Positions 33,287 through 40,770 of a DNA stretch of 64,000 nt are shown here, one piece after another. Under the pieces are notes generated by a model. That model saw nothing but the letters and a program-made list of their open reading frames with translations, did not search any database and was not told the DNA's origin. How positions within the stretch are numbered: the first letter of the stretch is position 1; the number at the start of each line of letters is the position of its first letter. The position numbers and the translations under genes are program-made. Source of the stretch: Mycobacterium sp. URHD0025 (lineage in GTDB: Bacteria > Actinomycetota > Actinomycetes > Mycobacteriales > Mycobacteriaceae); contig NZ_AUEQ01000013.1 of assembly GCF_000426065.1 (NCBI RefSeq), forward strand, positions 1 to 64,000, in the 5' to 3' direction.

Positions 33287-33732
33287 CCGGTTCGTTCCTG
33301 AAGGCTGACGTGCCCGCGCGGCACTGCCGAGCCATCCTCTCGCTGGAAACCGATTCCGACGGGTTCCCCGGTGTCCGTTTCGATGAACCGGTACTGACTG
33401 CTGTGTGGACGAGCCCGATGAACGTGGCCCCATTGTCCGAGCGCAGCGAGCACGGAGACGAGTTCATGCCCGGCGTCGGTCAGCACGTAGCGGCTGCGTG
33501 TCCGGTCACCGGGTTCCTGATAGTCGACAACTTGCAGAACCCCGGCCTCGACCAGTTCGGACAGCCGGGCACTGAGCACGTCGGACGCGACGCCGAGCCG
33601 CTGACGGAACTCCGAGAACCGCGACCGGCCCAGCAGTGCCTCCCGGATGATCAGGATCGCCCACCGCTGCCCCAGCACCGACATGGTGCGGGCGATCGGG
33701 CAGGCGTCGTCAGTCCACGGATCGGTGCGCAT
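33283..33732 (-). CDS. HxlR-family transcriptional regulator
   Basis: 149 residues. The HxlR signature is intact: DACPIARTMSVLGQRWAILI at the N-terminus, with the redox-type cysteine, then ALLGRSRFSEFRQRLGVASD and the winged helix VLSARLSELVEAGVLQ. The C-terminal half (after VLAALGQWG) is shorter and carries SQYRFIETDTGEPVG. Start ATG 33732. It faces away from an SDR gene across a 100-base region with a striking palindrome, and so very likely controls the SDR-ADH-DUF302 operon. Its stop overlaps the TPM-protein stop (CTAG). HxlR members respond to aldehydes, quinones or disulfide stress. Confidence 0.9.
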   Translation of the reverse strand: MRTDPWTDDACPIARTMSVLGQRWAILIIREALLGRSRFSEFRQRLGVASDVLSARLSELVEAGVLQVVDYQEPGDRTRSRYVLTDAGHELVSVLAALGQWGHVHRARPHSSQYRFIETDTGEPVGIGFQREDGSAVPRGHVSLQERTG

Positions 33733-33743
33733 CCTCACATCAT

Positions 33744-33770
33744 AGCTGAGTTGGTAAACCAAACTCAGCT
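33744..33770. promoter_or_regulatory. palindromic operator between hxlR and the SDR operon
   Basis: AGCTGAGTT (33744-33752) and AACTCAGCT (33762-33770) form a perfect 9-bp inverted repeat around 9 bases, with inner TTGG-TAAA-CCAA (33751-33762). It lies 11 bases from the hxlR start and about 60 bases upstream of the SDR start, so it overlaps the hxlR promoter and sits in the operon's promoter zone. Position and symmetry fit an HxlR dimer site. Confidence 0.65.
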
Positions 33771-33832
33771 CTGCTAGCTTGGCGACAGTGGGCCCGGCTC
33801 GTCGCCGGCCGCAGAACTCGAAGGAGATCGAC

Positions 33833-34519
33833 ATGTCCGAGACGACCGGTGGGACGCGGGTGGACGGTGCGGTGGCTGTGGTGACCGGCGGGCAGCGGGG
33901 CCTGGGCCGGTCGATCGTGGACGCACTGCTCGCCCGCGGCGCCGCCAAGGTGTACTCCACGAGCCGGCGGCCCGACACCGCGTCCGATCCCCGCATTGTG
34001 GTCGTCGAGGCCGACGTCACCGACGACGCCTCCGTCCGCACGCTGGCCGACCTCGCGCAGGACGCTACAATCGTGGTCAACAACGCCGGCCTGCTGGGCG
34101 GTCAATCGTTGCTGCGCACCGATTTCGACGAGATCCGCTCGGTCTTCGAGACGAACCTCTTCGGGGCGCTGCGCGTCACCCGCGCCTTCGCTCCCATCCT
34201 GGCCGCCAACGGAAACGCAACCGTCGCCAACGTGGCGTCGGTGCTGTCGTGGCTACCGGGATACGGCGCCTACGGATCGTCGAAGGCAGCACTGTGGTCG
34301 GCGACGAACTCGCTGCGGGCGGAGCTGAGCGCGCAGGGCACCAACGTGATCGGGGTGTATCTCGGCTACACCGACACGTCGATGGTCGCAGACCTCGACG
34401 TACCCAAGAACGACCCGGCCGACGTGGCCCGTCAGATCGTCGACGGGATCGAATCCGGGGCCGCCGAGGTGCTCGCCGATGACCTCACTCGCCAGGCCAG
34501 GGCAACCGTCTTCGCCTGA
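33833..34519 (+). CDS. short-chain dehydrogenase/reductase
   Basis: 228 residues, classical SDR. Cofactor motif VAVVTGGQRGLGRSIVDALL, NNAGLLGG, and catalytic YGSSK (in YGAYGSSKAALWSA) with the upstream Ser in ANVASVLSW. ATG 33833 follows AAGGAG by 7 bases. It is the first of three genes (SDR, zinc ADH, DUF302) after the HxlR operator. Probably a NAD(P)H carbonyl reductase acting on an aldehyde or ketone; paired with the alcohol dehydrogenase, it suggests detoxification of reactive carbonyls. Exact substrate not readable. Confidence 0.9.
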   Translation: MSETTGGTRVDGAVAVVTGGQRGLGRSIVDALLARGAAKVYSTSRRPDTASDPRIVVVEADVTDDASVRTLADLAQDATIVVNNAGLLGGQSLLRTDFDEIRSVFETNLFGALRVTRAFAPILAANGNATVANVASVLSWLPGYGAYGSSKAALWSATNSLRAELSAQGTNVIGVYLGYTDTSMVADLDVPKNDPADVARQIVDGIESGAAEVLADDLTRQARATVFA

Positions 34520-34546
34520 TCCGCCAAACATCCGAGGAGAGTGGAT

Positions 34547-35566
34547 ATGTCGACCTATCGCGCCTATCAGGTGACCGGACAACGGCAGTTCGATCTGGTC
34601 GAACGCGAACTGGTTCCGCCGTCGTACGGTCAAGTGCGTGTGCGCGTGCTCAGCTGCGGGGTGTGCCACAGCGACGTGCTGGCGGTCGAAGGTCAGCGAC
34701 CGGCGCCGGAACAACCTGTGGTGCCCGGTCACGAAATCGTCGGTGTGGTCGACGCGATCGGCGACGGAGTCCACGCCTGGAAACCCGGCGACCGGGTGGG
34801 TTTGGGGTTCCTCGGAGGCCAGTGCAACGAGTGCGAGTTCTGCCGCCGCGGCGATTTCGTGAACTGTACCGATCAGCCCAAGCCGGGCACCACCGTCGAC
34901 GGCGGCTACGCGGAGGTGGTGTACGCCCGCGCATCGGGCCTCGTCCGCGTGCCCGAGGAACTGACGCCGACTACCGCCGCTCCCCTGTTGTGTGCCGGCG
35001 TCACTGTGTTCAACGCACTGCGCGCAACTGCGGCCCCGCCCGGCGCGCTGGTCGCGGTCCAGGGCATCGGCGGGCTCGGCCACCTCGGAGTGCAATATGC
35101 CAAGAAGCTCGGATATCGCGTTGCGGCGATCGCCCGTGGAGCCGAAAAAGCCGATCTGGCAAAGGTACTGGGCGCCGACCACTACATCGACAGTGCAGCC
35201 GCCGACCCTGGCGCTGAACTCAACGCGCTCGGCGGAGCCACCGCTGTCGTCGCCACCGCGGCCAGCGGCGCCTCGATGAGCCCTCTGACCGCGGGGTTAC
35301 GGCCGCGGGGACAGCTTGTCGTGGTCGGGGTGGCCGCGGATCCGATCGCGGTCAGCACCGCCGACTTGATCCTCGGCGGGCGCAGCATCATCGGCAGCCT
35401 GACCGGCTCGGCGATCGACAACGAGGACAACCTTGCGTTCAGCCTCGCCAACGGCATTTCCCCGATGGTCGAGGTGATGCCGTTCGAAGATGCGCCAAAG
35501 GCCTACGAGCGGATGATGTCCGGTCAGGCCCGCTTCCGGGCGGTCCTGGAGGTCGGGGTCCAATGA
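34547..35566 (+). CDS. zinc-dependent alcohol dehydrogenase
   Basis: 339 residues, MDR superfamily. Catalytic zinc ligands in SCGVCHSD and GHEIVGVVD; structural zinc cysteines in CNECEFCRRGDFVNC. Rossmann motif VAVQGIGGLGHLGVQYAKKL (GxGGxG). ATG 34547 has GAGGAG 7 bases upstream; a GTG two codons earlier is a weaker start. 27 bases after the SDR stop and overlapping DUF302 by 4. The closest type is an alcohol dehydrogenase of the bacterial AdhA-like group (QCNECEFCRRGD). It interconverts an aldehyde and alcohol with NAD(P). Confidence 0.92.
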   Translation: MSTYRAYQVTGQRQFDLVERELVPPSYGQVRVRVLSCGVCHSDVLAVEGQRPAPEQPVVPGHEIVGVVDAIGDGVHAWKPGDRVGLGFLGGQCNECEFCRRGDFVNCTDQPKPGTTVDGGYAEVVYARASGLVRVPEELTPTTAAPLLCAGVTVFNALRATAAPPGALVAVQGIGGLGHLGVQYAKKLGYRVAAIARGAEKADLAKVLGADHYIDSAAADPGAELNALGGATAVVATAASGASMSPLTAGLRPRGQLVVVGVAADPIAVSTADLILGGRSIIGSLTGSAIDNEDNLAFSLANGISPMVEVMPFEDAPKAYERMMSGQARFRAVLEVGVQ

Positions 35567-36063
35567 GTACCACAGTCGATCACGCGAGCCGGCGGCTGTT
35601 GATCAGCCTGCCTGACGCCTACGAGGATGCCCGTGCTCGATACGAAACGCTGGTCCCCGCAGTCGACATGGCGGGCTTCGCGGCGGCATCACATTGGGAC
35701 GATGTGCTGGCCGAAGCCAAAGCGCAGGCCCCGCACGGGTTCCTGCGCTACTTCCGCGGTGATGTGGCCAGCACAATGGCGGGCTCTGGCACCACCTGGC
35801 AGTCCACCGAGTACCTGATGGGCAATCACACCATCGCTGAACGCATGTACCGCCACGATCCATCGGTCATGCTGCATGCTCCGTTGCGCACGCTCCTGTA
35901 CGAAGGCGCTCACGGCTCCGTCTTTGCGGTGGACCAGCCCAGCCTGTTGTTCGCCAGCTATGGCAACCCCGAGATCGCGGCCGTAGGACGGGAACTCGAC
36001 GCGTTGCTGGCGACACTGATCGGCCTGCTGGGCGGTGATGTCCCCGACGAACTCACTCGATGA
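35563..36063 (+). CDS. DUF302-domain protein
   Basis: 166 residues, no signal peptide. The DUF302 core is recognisable in the C-terminal half: LLYEGAHGSVFAVDQPSLLF and NPEIAAVGRELDALLATLIG; the N-terminal part is a helical extension with RRLLISLPDAYEDARARYET. DUF302 proteins have a TATA-box-binding-like fold and unknown function; some appear in redox or sulfur loci. ATG overlaps the ADH stop (ATGA). Third gene of the HxlR-controlled cassette; followed by a strong hairpin at 36087. Confidence 0.8.
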   Translation: MSTTVDHASRRLLISLPDAYEDARARYETLVPAVDMAGFAAASHWDDVLAEAKAQAPHGFLRYFRGDVASTMAGSGTTWQSTEYLMGNHTIAERMYRHDPSVMLHAPLRTLLYEGAHGSVFAVDQPSLLFASYGNPEIAAVGRELDALLATLIGLLGGDVPDELTR

Positions 36064-36086
36064 GACGCCGCGGACCCTCTACCCGC

Positions 36087-36142
36087 GAGCAGACACAAAA
36101 CTGCCCCATTTCGATTGAAATGGGGCAGTTTTGTGTCTGCTC
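36087..36142. terminator. 26-bp perfect hairpin between convergent DUF302 and glyS genes
   Basis: The left arm 36087-36112 (starting GAGCAGACACAAAACTGCCC) is an exact reverse complement of 36117-36142, with a 4-base GATT loop. A T-tract is present within the right arm (GTTTTG). The structure is long for a simple terminator and AT-rich in its core. It ends 12 bases before the glyS stop, so it can act on both transcripts. Confidence 0.75.
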
Positions 36143-36153
36143 AGCGAGGAAAC

Positions 36154-37554
36154 TCAGGCGCCCTTGAGCCGCACCGCCAGATAGTCCGACACCTTGTCCA
36201 GTGCGATGCGCTCCTGGGTCATGGCGTCGCGCTCGCGGATGGTGACCGCGTTGTCCTCCAGGGTGTCGAAATCGACTGTCACGCAATACGGCGTGCCGAT
36301 CTCGTCCTGGCGGCGGTAACGCCGGCCGATCGCACCGGCATCGTCGAATTCGACGTTCCAGTTCTTGCGCAGTTCGGCGGCCAGGTCGCGGGCCTTGGGC
36401 GACAGGTCGGCATTGCGCGACAACGGCAGGACCGCGGCCTTGACCGGGGCCAGCCGCGGATCGAGCTTGAGCACGGTGCGCTTGTCCACGCCGCCCTTGG
36501 CGTTGGGCGCCTCGTCCTCGGTGTAGGAGTCGACCAGGAACGCCATCAACGAGCGGGTCAGACCGGCTGCGGGCTCGATCACGTACGGCACGTAACGGGT
36601 GTCGGCGCCCTGATCGTAGAAGGACAGGTCGACACCGGAATGCTTTGCGTGCGTGGACAAGTCGAAGTTGGTGCGGTTGGCGACGCCTTCCAGCTCACCC
36701 CACGGGTTGCCGGCGAAACCGAACTTGTACTCGATGTCGACGGTGCCGTCGGAGTAGTGTGACAACTTTTCCTTCGGGTGGTCGTACAGGCGCAGGTTGT
36801 CGCGGTTGATGCCGAGGTCGACGTACCACTGCAGCCGCGTCTCGATCCAGTACTTGTGCCACTCCGGCGCGGTCGAGGGCTCGACGAAGAACTCCATCTC
36901 CATCTGCTCGAACTCACGGGTGCGGAAGATGAAGTTGCCCGGCGTGATCTCGTTGCGGAAGCTCTTGCCGATCTGGCCGATGCCGAACGGTGGCTTCTTT
37001 CGCGCGGTGGTGACCACGTTGGCGAAGTTGACGAAGATGCCCTGGGCCGTCTCCGGGCGCAGGTAGTGCAGACCTTCCTCCGACTCGATCGGGCCGAGAT
37101 AGGTCTTGAGCATCATGTTGAAGTCACGCGGCTCGGTCCACTGGCCCTTGGTGCCGCAGTCGGGGCAGACGATCTCGTCCATGGAGACGGAGTCGGGATC
37201 GACTTCAACCCCATCCTTGGCCGCCTTCTTGGCCGCGTATGCCTCCTGCATGTGGTCCTGGCGATGCCGCTTGTGGCAGTTCAGGCACTCCACGAGCGGA
37301 TCGTTGAACACGTCGACGTGACCGGAGGCCACCCACACCTGACGGGGCAGGATGATCGCACTGTCCAGACCGACGACGTCGTCGCGGCCGGTGACCATGG
37401 ATTTCCACCACTGCCGCTTGATGTTCTCCTTGAGCTCGACACCGAGGGGCCCGTAGTCCCATGCGGATTTGGTGCCGCCGTAGATTTCTCCGGACTGGTA
37501 GACCAGGCCGCGGCGTTTCGCCAGGTTCGCAACGGTGTCGATAATGGATGCCAC
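36154..37554 (-). CDS. glyS: glycyl-tRNA synthetase (alpha2, class II)
   Basis: 466 residues. Class II motifs: ESGEIYGG-like start QSGEIYGGTKSAWDYGPLGV, zinc ligands CLNCHKRHRQDH and CPDCGTKGQWT, motif 2 FGIGQIGKSFRNEITPGNFI with REFEQMEMEFFVEP, and motif 3 AAGLTRSLMAFLVDSY; C-terminal anticodon domain with KAAVLPLSRN. ATG 37554 (MASIIDTVANLAKRR). Length as in other actinobacteria (about 463). Charges tRNA-Gly. Adjacent to smtB-zur as in M. tuberculosis from memory. Confidence 0.96.
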   Translation of the reverse strand: MASIIDTVANLAKRRGLVYQSGEIYGGTKSAWDYGPLGVELKENIKRQWWKSMVTGRDDVVGLDSAIILPRQVWVASGHVDVFNDPLVECLNCHKRHRQDHMQEAYAAKKAAKDGVEVDPDSVSMDEIVCPDCGTKGQWTEPRDFNMMLKTYLGPIESEEGLHYLRPETAQGIFVNFANVVTTARKKPPFGIGQIGKSFRNEITPGNFIFRTREFEQMEMEFFVEPSTAPEWHKYWIETRLQWYVDLGINRDNLRLYDHPKEKLSHYSDGTVDIEYKFGFAGNPWGELEGVANRTNFDLSTHAKHSGVDLSFYDQGADTRYVPYVIEPAAGLTRSLMAFLVDSYTEDEAPNAKGGVDKRTVLKLDPRLAPVKAAVLPLSRNADLSPKARDLAAELRKNWNVEFDDAGAIGRRYRRQDEIGTPYCVTVDFDTLEDNAVTIRERDAMTQERIALDKVSDYLAVRLKGA

Positions 37555-37615
37555 GGTGCATCAGCGTAGCGACCAGCCCGCCGCCAGCGATAATCCGGCG
37601 CGACCGCGGGAGCGG

Positions 37616-37643
37616 TTGACATGCGATATCGCGCATGTATTCT
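37616..37643 (+). promoter_or_regulatory. smtB-zur promoter with SmtB operator in the spacer
   Basis: -35 TTGACA at 37616-37621 and -10 TATTCT at 37638-37643 are separated by 16 bases. The operator is the inverted repeat ACATGCG-6-CGCATGT (37619-37638) lying exactly between them and overlapping both boxes, so a bound repressor would block RNA polymerase. ATG follows 8 bases after the -10, so the transcript is probably near-leaderless. A further GGAAA-CGA-TTTCC dyad covers the first codons. Confidence 0.65.
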
Positions 37644-37651
37644 GACCCGTA

Positions 37652-38020
37652 ATGGAAACGATTTCCAATATCACGGTAAATCAACACGACGACGCACGCG
37701 AGCACGGCGCTGCCCCGGCGTCGGAAATGCCGCCGCGCGAGGTCCTCGACACCGCAGGCGAGCTACTGCGCGCCCTGGCCGCGCCGCTGCGCATCGCCAT
37801 CGTCCTGCAGCTGCAACAGTCGGGGCGTTGTGTGCATGAACTCGTCGACGCCCTCGCCGTGCCGCAGCCGTTGGTGAGCCAGCACCTGCGGATTCTCAAA
37901 CAGGCCGGGGTGGTCGCCAGCGAGCGCGCGGGACGCGAGGTGCTCTACCGCCTGGTCGACCATCACCTGGCCCACATCGTCGCCGACGCCGTCGCCCACG
38001 CCAGCGAGGAACAGCGGTGA
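37652..38020 (+). CDS. smtB: SmtB-type ArsR metal-responsive repressor
   Basis: 122 residues. Winged helix: LRALAAPLRIAIVLQLQQSG, CVHELVDALAVPQPLVSQHL and REVLYRLVDHHLAHIVADAV. The last helix holds His-x-x-His-like pairs (DHHLAHIV) that match the alpha5 zinc site of SmtB/CzrA-type sensors (D..H...H..H/E). No alpha3N CxC site is apparent. It would release DNA when zinc is plentiful. The zur GTG overlaps its stop (GTGA), so sensor and regulator are co-translated. Gene identity follows from the smtB-zur context. Confidence 0.88.
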   Translation: METISNITVNQHDDAREHGAAPASEMPPREVLDTAGELLRALAAPLRIAIVLQLQQSGRCVHELVDALAVPQPLVSQHLRILKQAGVVASERAGREVLYRLVDHHLAHIVADAVAHASEEQR

Positions 38021-38415
38021 CAGGCGCAGTCCGGTCCACCCGCCAGCGCGCGGCCATCGCCGACCTGCTCAACGAGACCGAAGGGTTCCGCTCGGCCCAG
38101 GAATTGCACGACGAGCTGCGCCGCCGCGGCCAGGGCATCGGCCTGACCACGGTGTATCGCACGCTGCAAACCATGGCCACCACCGGCAGCGTCGACACCT
38201 TGCGCACCGACACCGGCGAGTCGGTCTACCGGCGCTGCTCGGAAGACCATCACCACCACCTGGTGTGCCGGGCCTGCGGCGCGACCGTCGAGATCTCCGG
38301 TGGCCAAGTCGAGACCTGGGCCTCCGACGTGGCGCGCGAACACGGCTTCTCCGACGTCAGCCACACCATCGAGATCTTCGGGACGTGCGGCGAGTGCAGC
38401 GACGGGATCCGGTGA
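38017..38415 (+). CDS. zur: zinc-uptake regulator Zur (FurB)
   Basis: 132 residues, Fur family. N-terminal winged helix STRQRAAIADLLNETEGFRS and TTVYRTLQTMATTGSVDTLR; C-terminal dimer domain with HHHHLVCRACG and CGECSDGIR, whose two CXXC pairs form the structural zinc site, and the regulatory His/Glu cluster (EDHHHHLVC, EVSHTIEIFG-like DVSHTIEIFG). Represses zinc uptake and alternative ribosomal protein genes when zinc is sufficient. GTG start inside the smtB stop. Belongs to one operon with smtB. Confidence 0.93.
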   Translation: MTGAVRSTRQRAAIADLLNETEGFRSAQELHDELRRRGQGIGLTTVYRTLQTMATTGSVDTLRTDTGESVYRRCSEDHHHHLVCRACGATVEISGGQVETWASDVAREHGFSDVSHTIEIFGTCGECSDGIR

Positions 38416-38433
38416 GCACGAGGGCTCGCGCGG

Positions 38434-38814
38434 TTAACCCGACAGCACGCGGTAACCCAGCGTGTAGCCGATGCTCCCGGGCACCCCGTTCACCGGGATG
38501 TCGAGGAACTTCTCGTTCGGCGTGTTGACGTCGACGGCCTCGATGATCTGATCGCCCAGCGCTTGGTTCGCAGGCCCCGTCAGGCCAAAGTGAATCTGCG
38601 CGTCGCTGGTGAATCCCACGAACATCTGATTGTCGAACTCGAACAGATTTCGCTCGAGTTCGCCGTTCGGCTCCAGGTGCACGGTGGTTCGCAGGAATCG
38701 GTCCCCGTTGGGGAGAAATACGACGAAGTTCACCTGCTTGGGAAACTCCAGCGGTCCGGACAGGTCCATCAGCTTGAGAAGCGGAAACGCCATTTCAAAA
38801 CCCCCTGTTGGCAT
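38434..38814 (-). CDS. conserved hypothetical protein
   Basis: 126 residues, no signal peptide. Beta-rich: PKQVNFVVFLPNGDRFLRTT, VHLEPNGELERNLFEFDNQM, VGFTSDAQIHFGLTGPANQA. ATG 38814 has GAGAGG 10 bases upstream; a second in-frame ATG at 38793 follows GGGGG and could equally be used. No family recognised. It converges on zur with an 18-base gap. A 144-base intergenic region follows upstream, holding only its promoter as far as visible. Confidence 0.65.
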   Translation of the reverse strand: MPTGGFEMAFPLLKLMDLSGPLEFPKQVNFVVFLPNGDRFLRTTVHLEPNGELERNLFEFDNQMFVGFTSDAQIHFGLTGPANQALGDQIIEAVDVNTPNEKFLDIPVNGVPGSIGYTLGYRVLSG

Positions 38815-38958
38815 TGAGTAGGTTCCTCTCCCATGCTTCAGCCCTCAGAACGTCCACGGCACGAGTAGTCGACTACCCGACTTGCGCACAGGGGGTGATG
38901 CCGGAGAAGGAAAGCGCCTGTCCTACAGCGGATTCTCTGGTTTTGACGACGCCGGGAT

Positions 38959-39396
38959 TCAGACCCGATCGCGGGCCAGCGCGAGCACGGTGTCACGGGT
39001 CAGCGGCGCGAGTTCGATGTCGCCGGGCGCATGCAGGTCGATCCACGTCATTTCGGCGATCTCGGCCTGTGCCCGCGGCTCAGCGTCGAGACCGACCAGG
39101 TACAGCCAGGCATCGACGGAATGACCGGGCTCATTGGCCGCCGGCGCACTGTGGCGGCCGAGCTCTTCGGCTTCGGACAGCGCGAAACCGACCCCGAGCT
39201 CCTCACGAACCTCGCGGGCCAGCGCCTCGATGGGCTGCTCCCCCGGCTCGATCTTTCCGCCCGGTTGCATGAACGCCGTCGTGCCGCGCTTGCGGACCAC
39301 GAGCAGTCGGTCGTGCTCATCGAGCACCACTGCGGCGACGATCCGAATGACCGGGACTGTGCCCGTCGGCTCCTCGCGCAAGCGCTCGTCGGTCAT
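38959..39396 (-). CDS. Nudix hydrolase
   Basis: 145 residues. The Nudix box is complete: GGKIEPGEQPIEALAREV continuing to REELGV (Gx5Ex7REUxEExGU) at about residues 47-69. Preceded by VAAVVLDEHDRLLVVRKRGT, a strand pair typical of MutT-like enzymes that hydrolyse nucleoside diphosphates linked to X. Its ATG overlaps the stop of the next upstream gene by 4 bases, so it is the last gene of a minus-strand run from recO through uppS. The name MutT2/3 cannot be assigned from motif alone. Confidence 0.9.
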   Translation of the reverse strand: MTDERLREEPTGTVPVIRIVAAVVLDEHDRLLVVRKRGTTAFMQPGGKIEPGEQPIEALAREVREELGVGFALSEAEELGRHSAPAANEPGHSVDAWLYLVGLDAEPRAQAEIAEMTWIDLHAPGDIELAPLTRDTVLALARDRV

Positions 39397-39875
39397 GTCA
39401 TCAGGTCCCGGCGCACATCTGCACCCGTGGCCAGCACCATGAGGATCAGCGTGCGCAGAGCGTCGTCGGTCAGCCCGGCCGCCGGGAAGTTGTAGCGCAG
39501 CATCACGTCGGCGACCTTCTTGGCCGGCCGTTTCCGCGCCGCGCCTTTGGGAGTCGCGCCGTTGGTGGGTACCTCGACCAACTTCTCCACCAGCACCACC
39601 GTGCCCAGCATCGTCTTGCTGGCATGGTCGGACACGCGTTCGCGAATCTTGTTGTTGAGCGGCAGATCCCAGGCCAGTGGCTGCGTCAGCGAGACCATCT
39701 CCAGGTCCTCGGCGATCGCCACGACCCGCACCGAAGCCACCGAACCGTCGACCGTCACCGTCAGCGCCCCGTCGGGTTCCTCCACGACGGAGGACACCTC
39801 GCCGAGCGCCGAGGACAACCGCTGCAGCAGTGACATTCCCCGGTCGCTACGCTCCTGCCCGCCGGACCCCGCCAT
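39393..39875 (-). CDS. conserved hypothetical protein between uppS and a Nudix gene
   Basis: 160 residues, soluble. N-terminal SLLQRLSSALGEVSSVVEEP, a beta region GALTVTVDGSVASVRVVAIA, a middle basic segment PKGAARKRPAKKVADVMLRY and a C-terminal helix DDALRTLILMVLATGADVRR. It starts at ATG 39875 one base after the uppS stop and ends overlapping the Nudix gene. It matches, by position and size, a conserved M. tuberculosis gene (Rv2360c from memory). No domain recognised. Confidence 0.75.
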   Translation of the reverse strand: MAGSGGQERSDRGMSLLQRLSSALGEVSSVVEEPDGALTVTVDGSVASVRVVAIAEDLEMVSLTQPLAWDLPLNNKIRERVSDHASKTMLGTVVLVEKLVEVPTNGATPKGAARKRPAKKVADVMLRYNFPAAGLTDDALRTLILMVLATGADVRRDLMT

Positions 39876-39876
39876 G

Positions 39877-40770
39877 TCAGGCCCGCCCGAAGCGACGGTT
39901 GCGGTTCACGTACTCCTCGCACGCCGCCCACAGATCGCGCCGGTCGTAATCCGGCCACAGTTTGTCCTGGAACACGAACTCGGCGTAGGCCGACTGCCAC
40001 AGCAGGAAGTTGCTGGCCCGCTGCTCCCCCGACGTCCGGATGAACAGGTCCACGTCCGGGATGTCGGGGCGGTGCAGATGCTTGGCGAAAGACGCCTCAC
40101 TGATCCTGTTCGGCTTGATCTTGCCCTCGACCGCTTCGGCGGCCAGTGCTTGTGCCGCCTCGACAAGTTCGGTACGACCGCCGTAGTTGACGCAGTAGTT
40201 GACCGTGATGACGTCGTTGCCGACGGTCATCTGCTCGGCGATGTCGAACTCCTTGATGACGCTGCGCCACATCTTGGGGCGTGACCCGACCCACCGCATG
40301 TTCACGCCCATGGCGTTCAGGTTCTCCCGGCGGCGGCGCACCACCTCGCGGTTGAACCCCATCAGGAACCGGACTTCCTCGGTGCTGCGCTTCCAGTTCT
40401 CGGTGGAGAACGCGTAGACGCTCAGGTGCTTGATACCCAGTTCGATGGCACCGCAGGTGATGTCGATCAACACCGCCTCGCCCATCTTGTGTCCCTCGGT
40501 GCGGCCCAGGCCGCGCTGGGTGGCCCACCGGCCGTTGCCGTCCATCACCACGGCGACATGATTGGGTACCTGATCGGCCGGGATCCGCGGCGCGACGGCC
40601 TTGGAAGTGTGCTGTGGCGGGCGGGCGAAGCGGCCGTTGGTGCCGGCCGGGATCTCCGGGAAGACGACGGGCCAGGTCGAGGTGTCCGGGAAGACCGGAT
40701 AGTCCTCAGGCGCCGGGGGCAGCTGTGGGTAGGTCGACTTGCCCCGCTTCCCGTCCTTCGTCAATGCCAT
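39877..40770 (-). CDS. uppS: cis-prenyltransferase, decaprenyl diphosphate synthase
   Basis: 297 residues, longer at the N-terminus than E. coli UppS (about 250), as in M. tuberculosis. Catalytic motifs: VAVVMDGNGRWATQRGLGRT (active Asp in MDGNGRW), GAIELGIKHLSVYAFSTENW and RTSGEQRASNFLLWQSAYAE near the end. N-terminal extension is proline-rich. The start overlaps the end of recO by 65 bases. Makes the C50 polyprenyl carrier for peptidoglycan and arabinogalactan assembly from isopentenyl diphosphate. Confidence 0.95.
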   Translation of the reverse strand: MALTKDGKRGKSTYPQLPPAPEDYPVFPDTSTWPVVFPEIPAGTNGRFARPPQHTSKAVAPRIPADQVPNHVAVVMDGNGRWATQRGLGRTEGHKMGEAVLIDITCGAIELGIKHLSVYAFSTENWKRSTEEVRFLMGFNREVVRRRRENLNAMGVNMRWVGSRPKMWRSVIKEFDIAEQMTVGNDVITVNYCVNYGGRTELVEAAQALAAEAVEGKIKPNRISEASFAKHLHRPDIPDVDLFIRTSGEQRASNFLLWQSAYAEFVFQDKLWPDYDRRDLWAACEEYVNRNRRFGRA

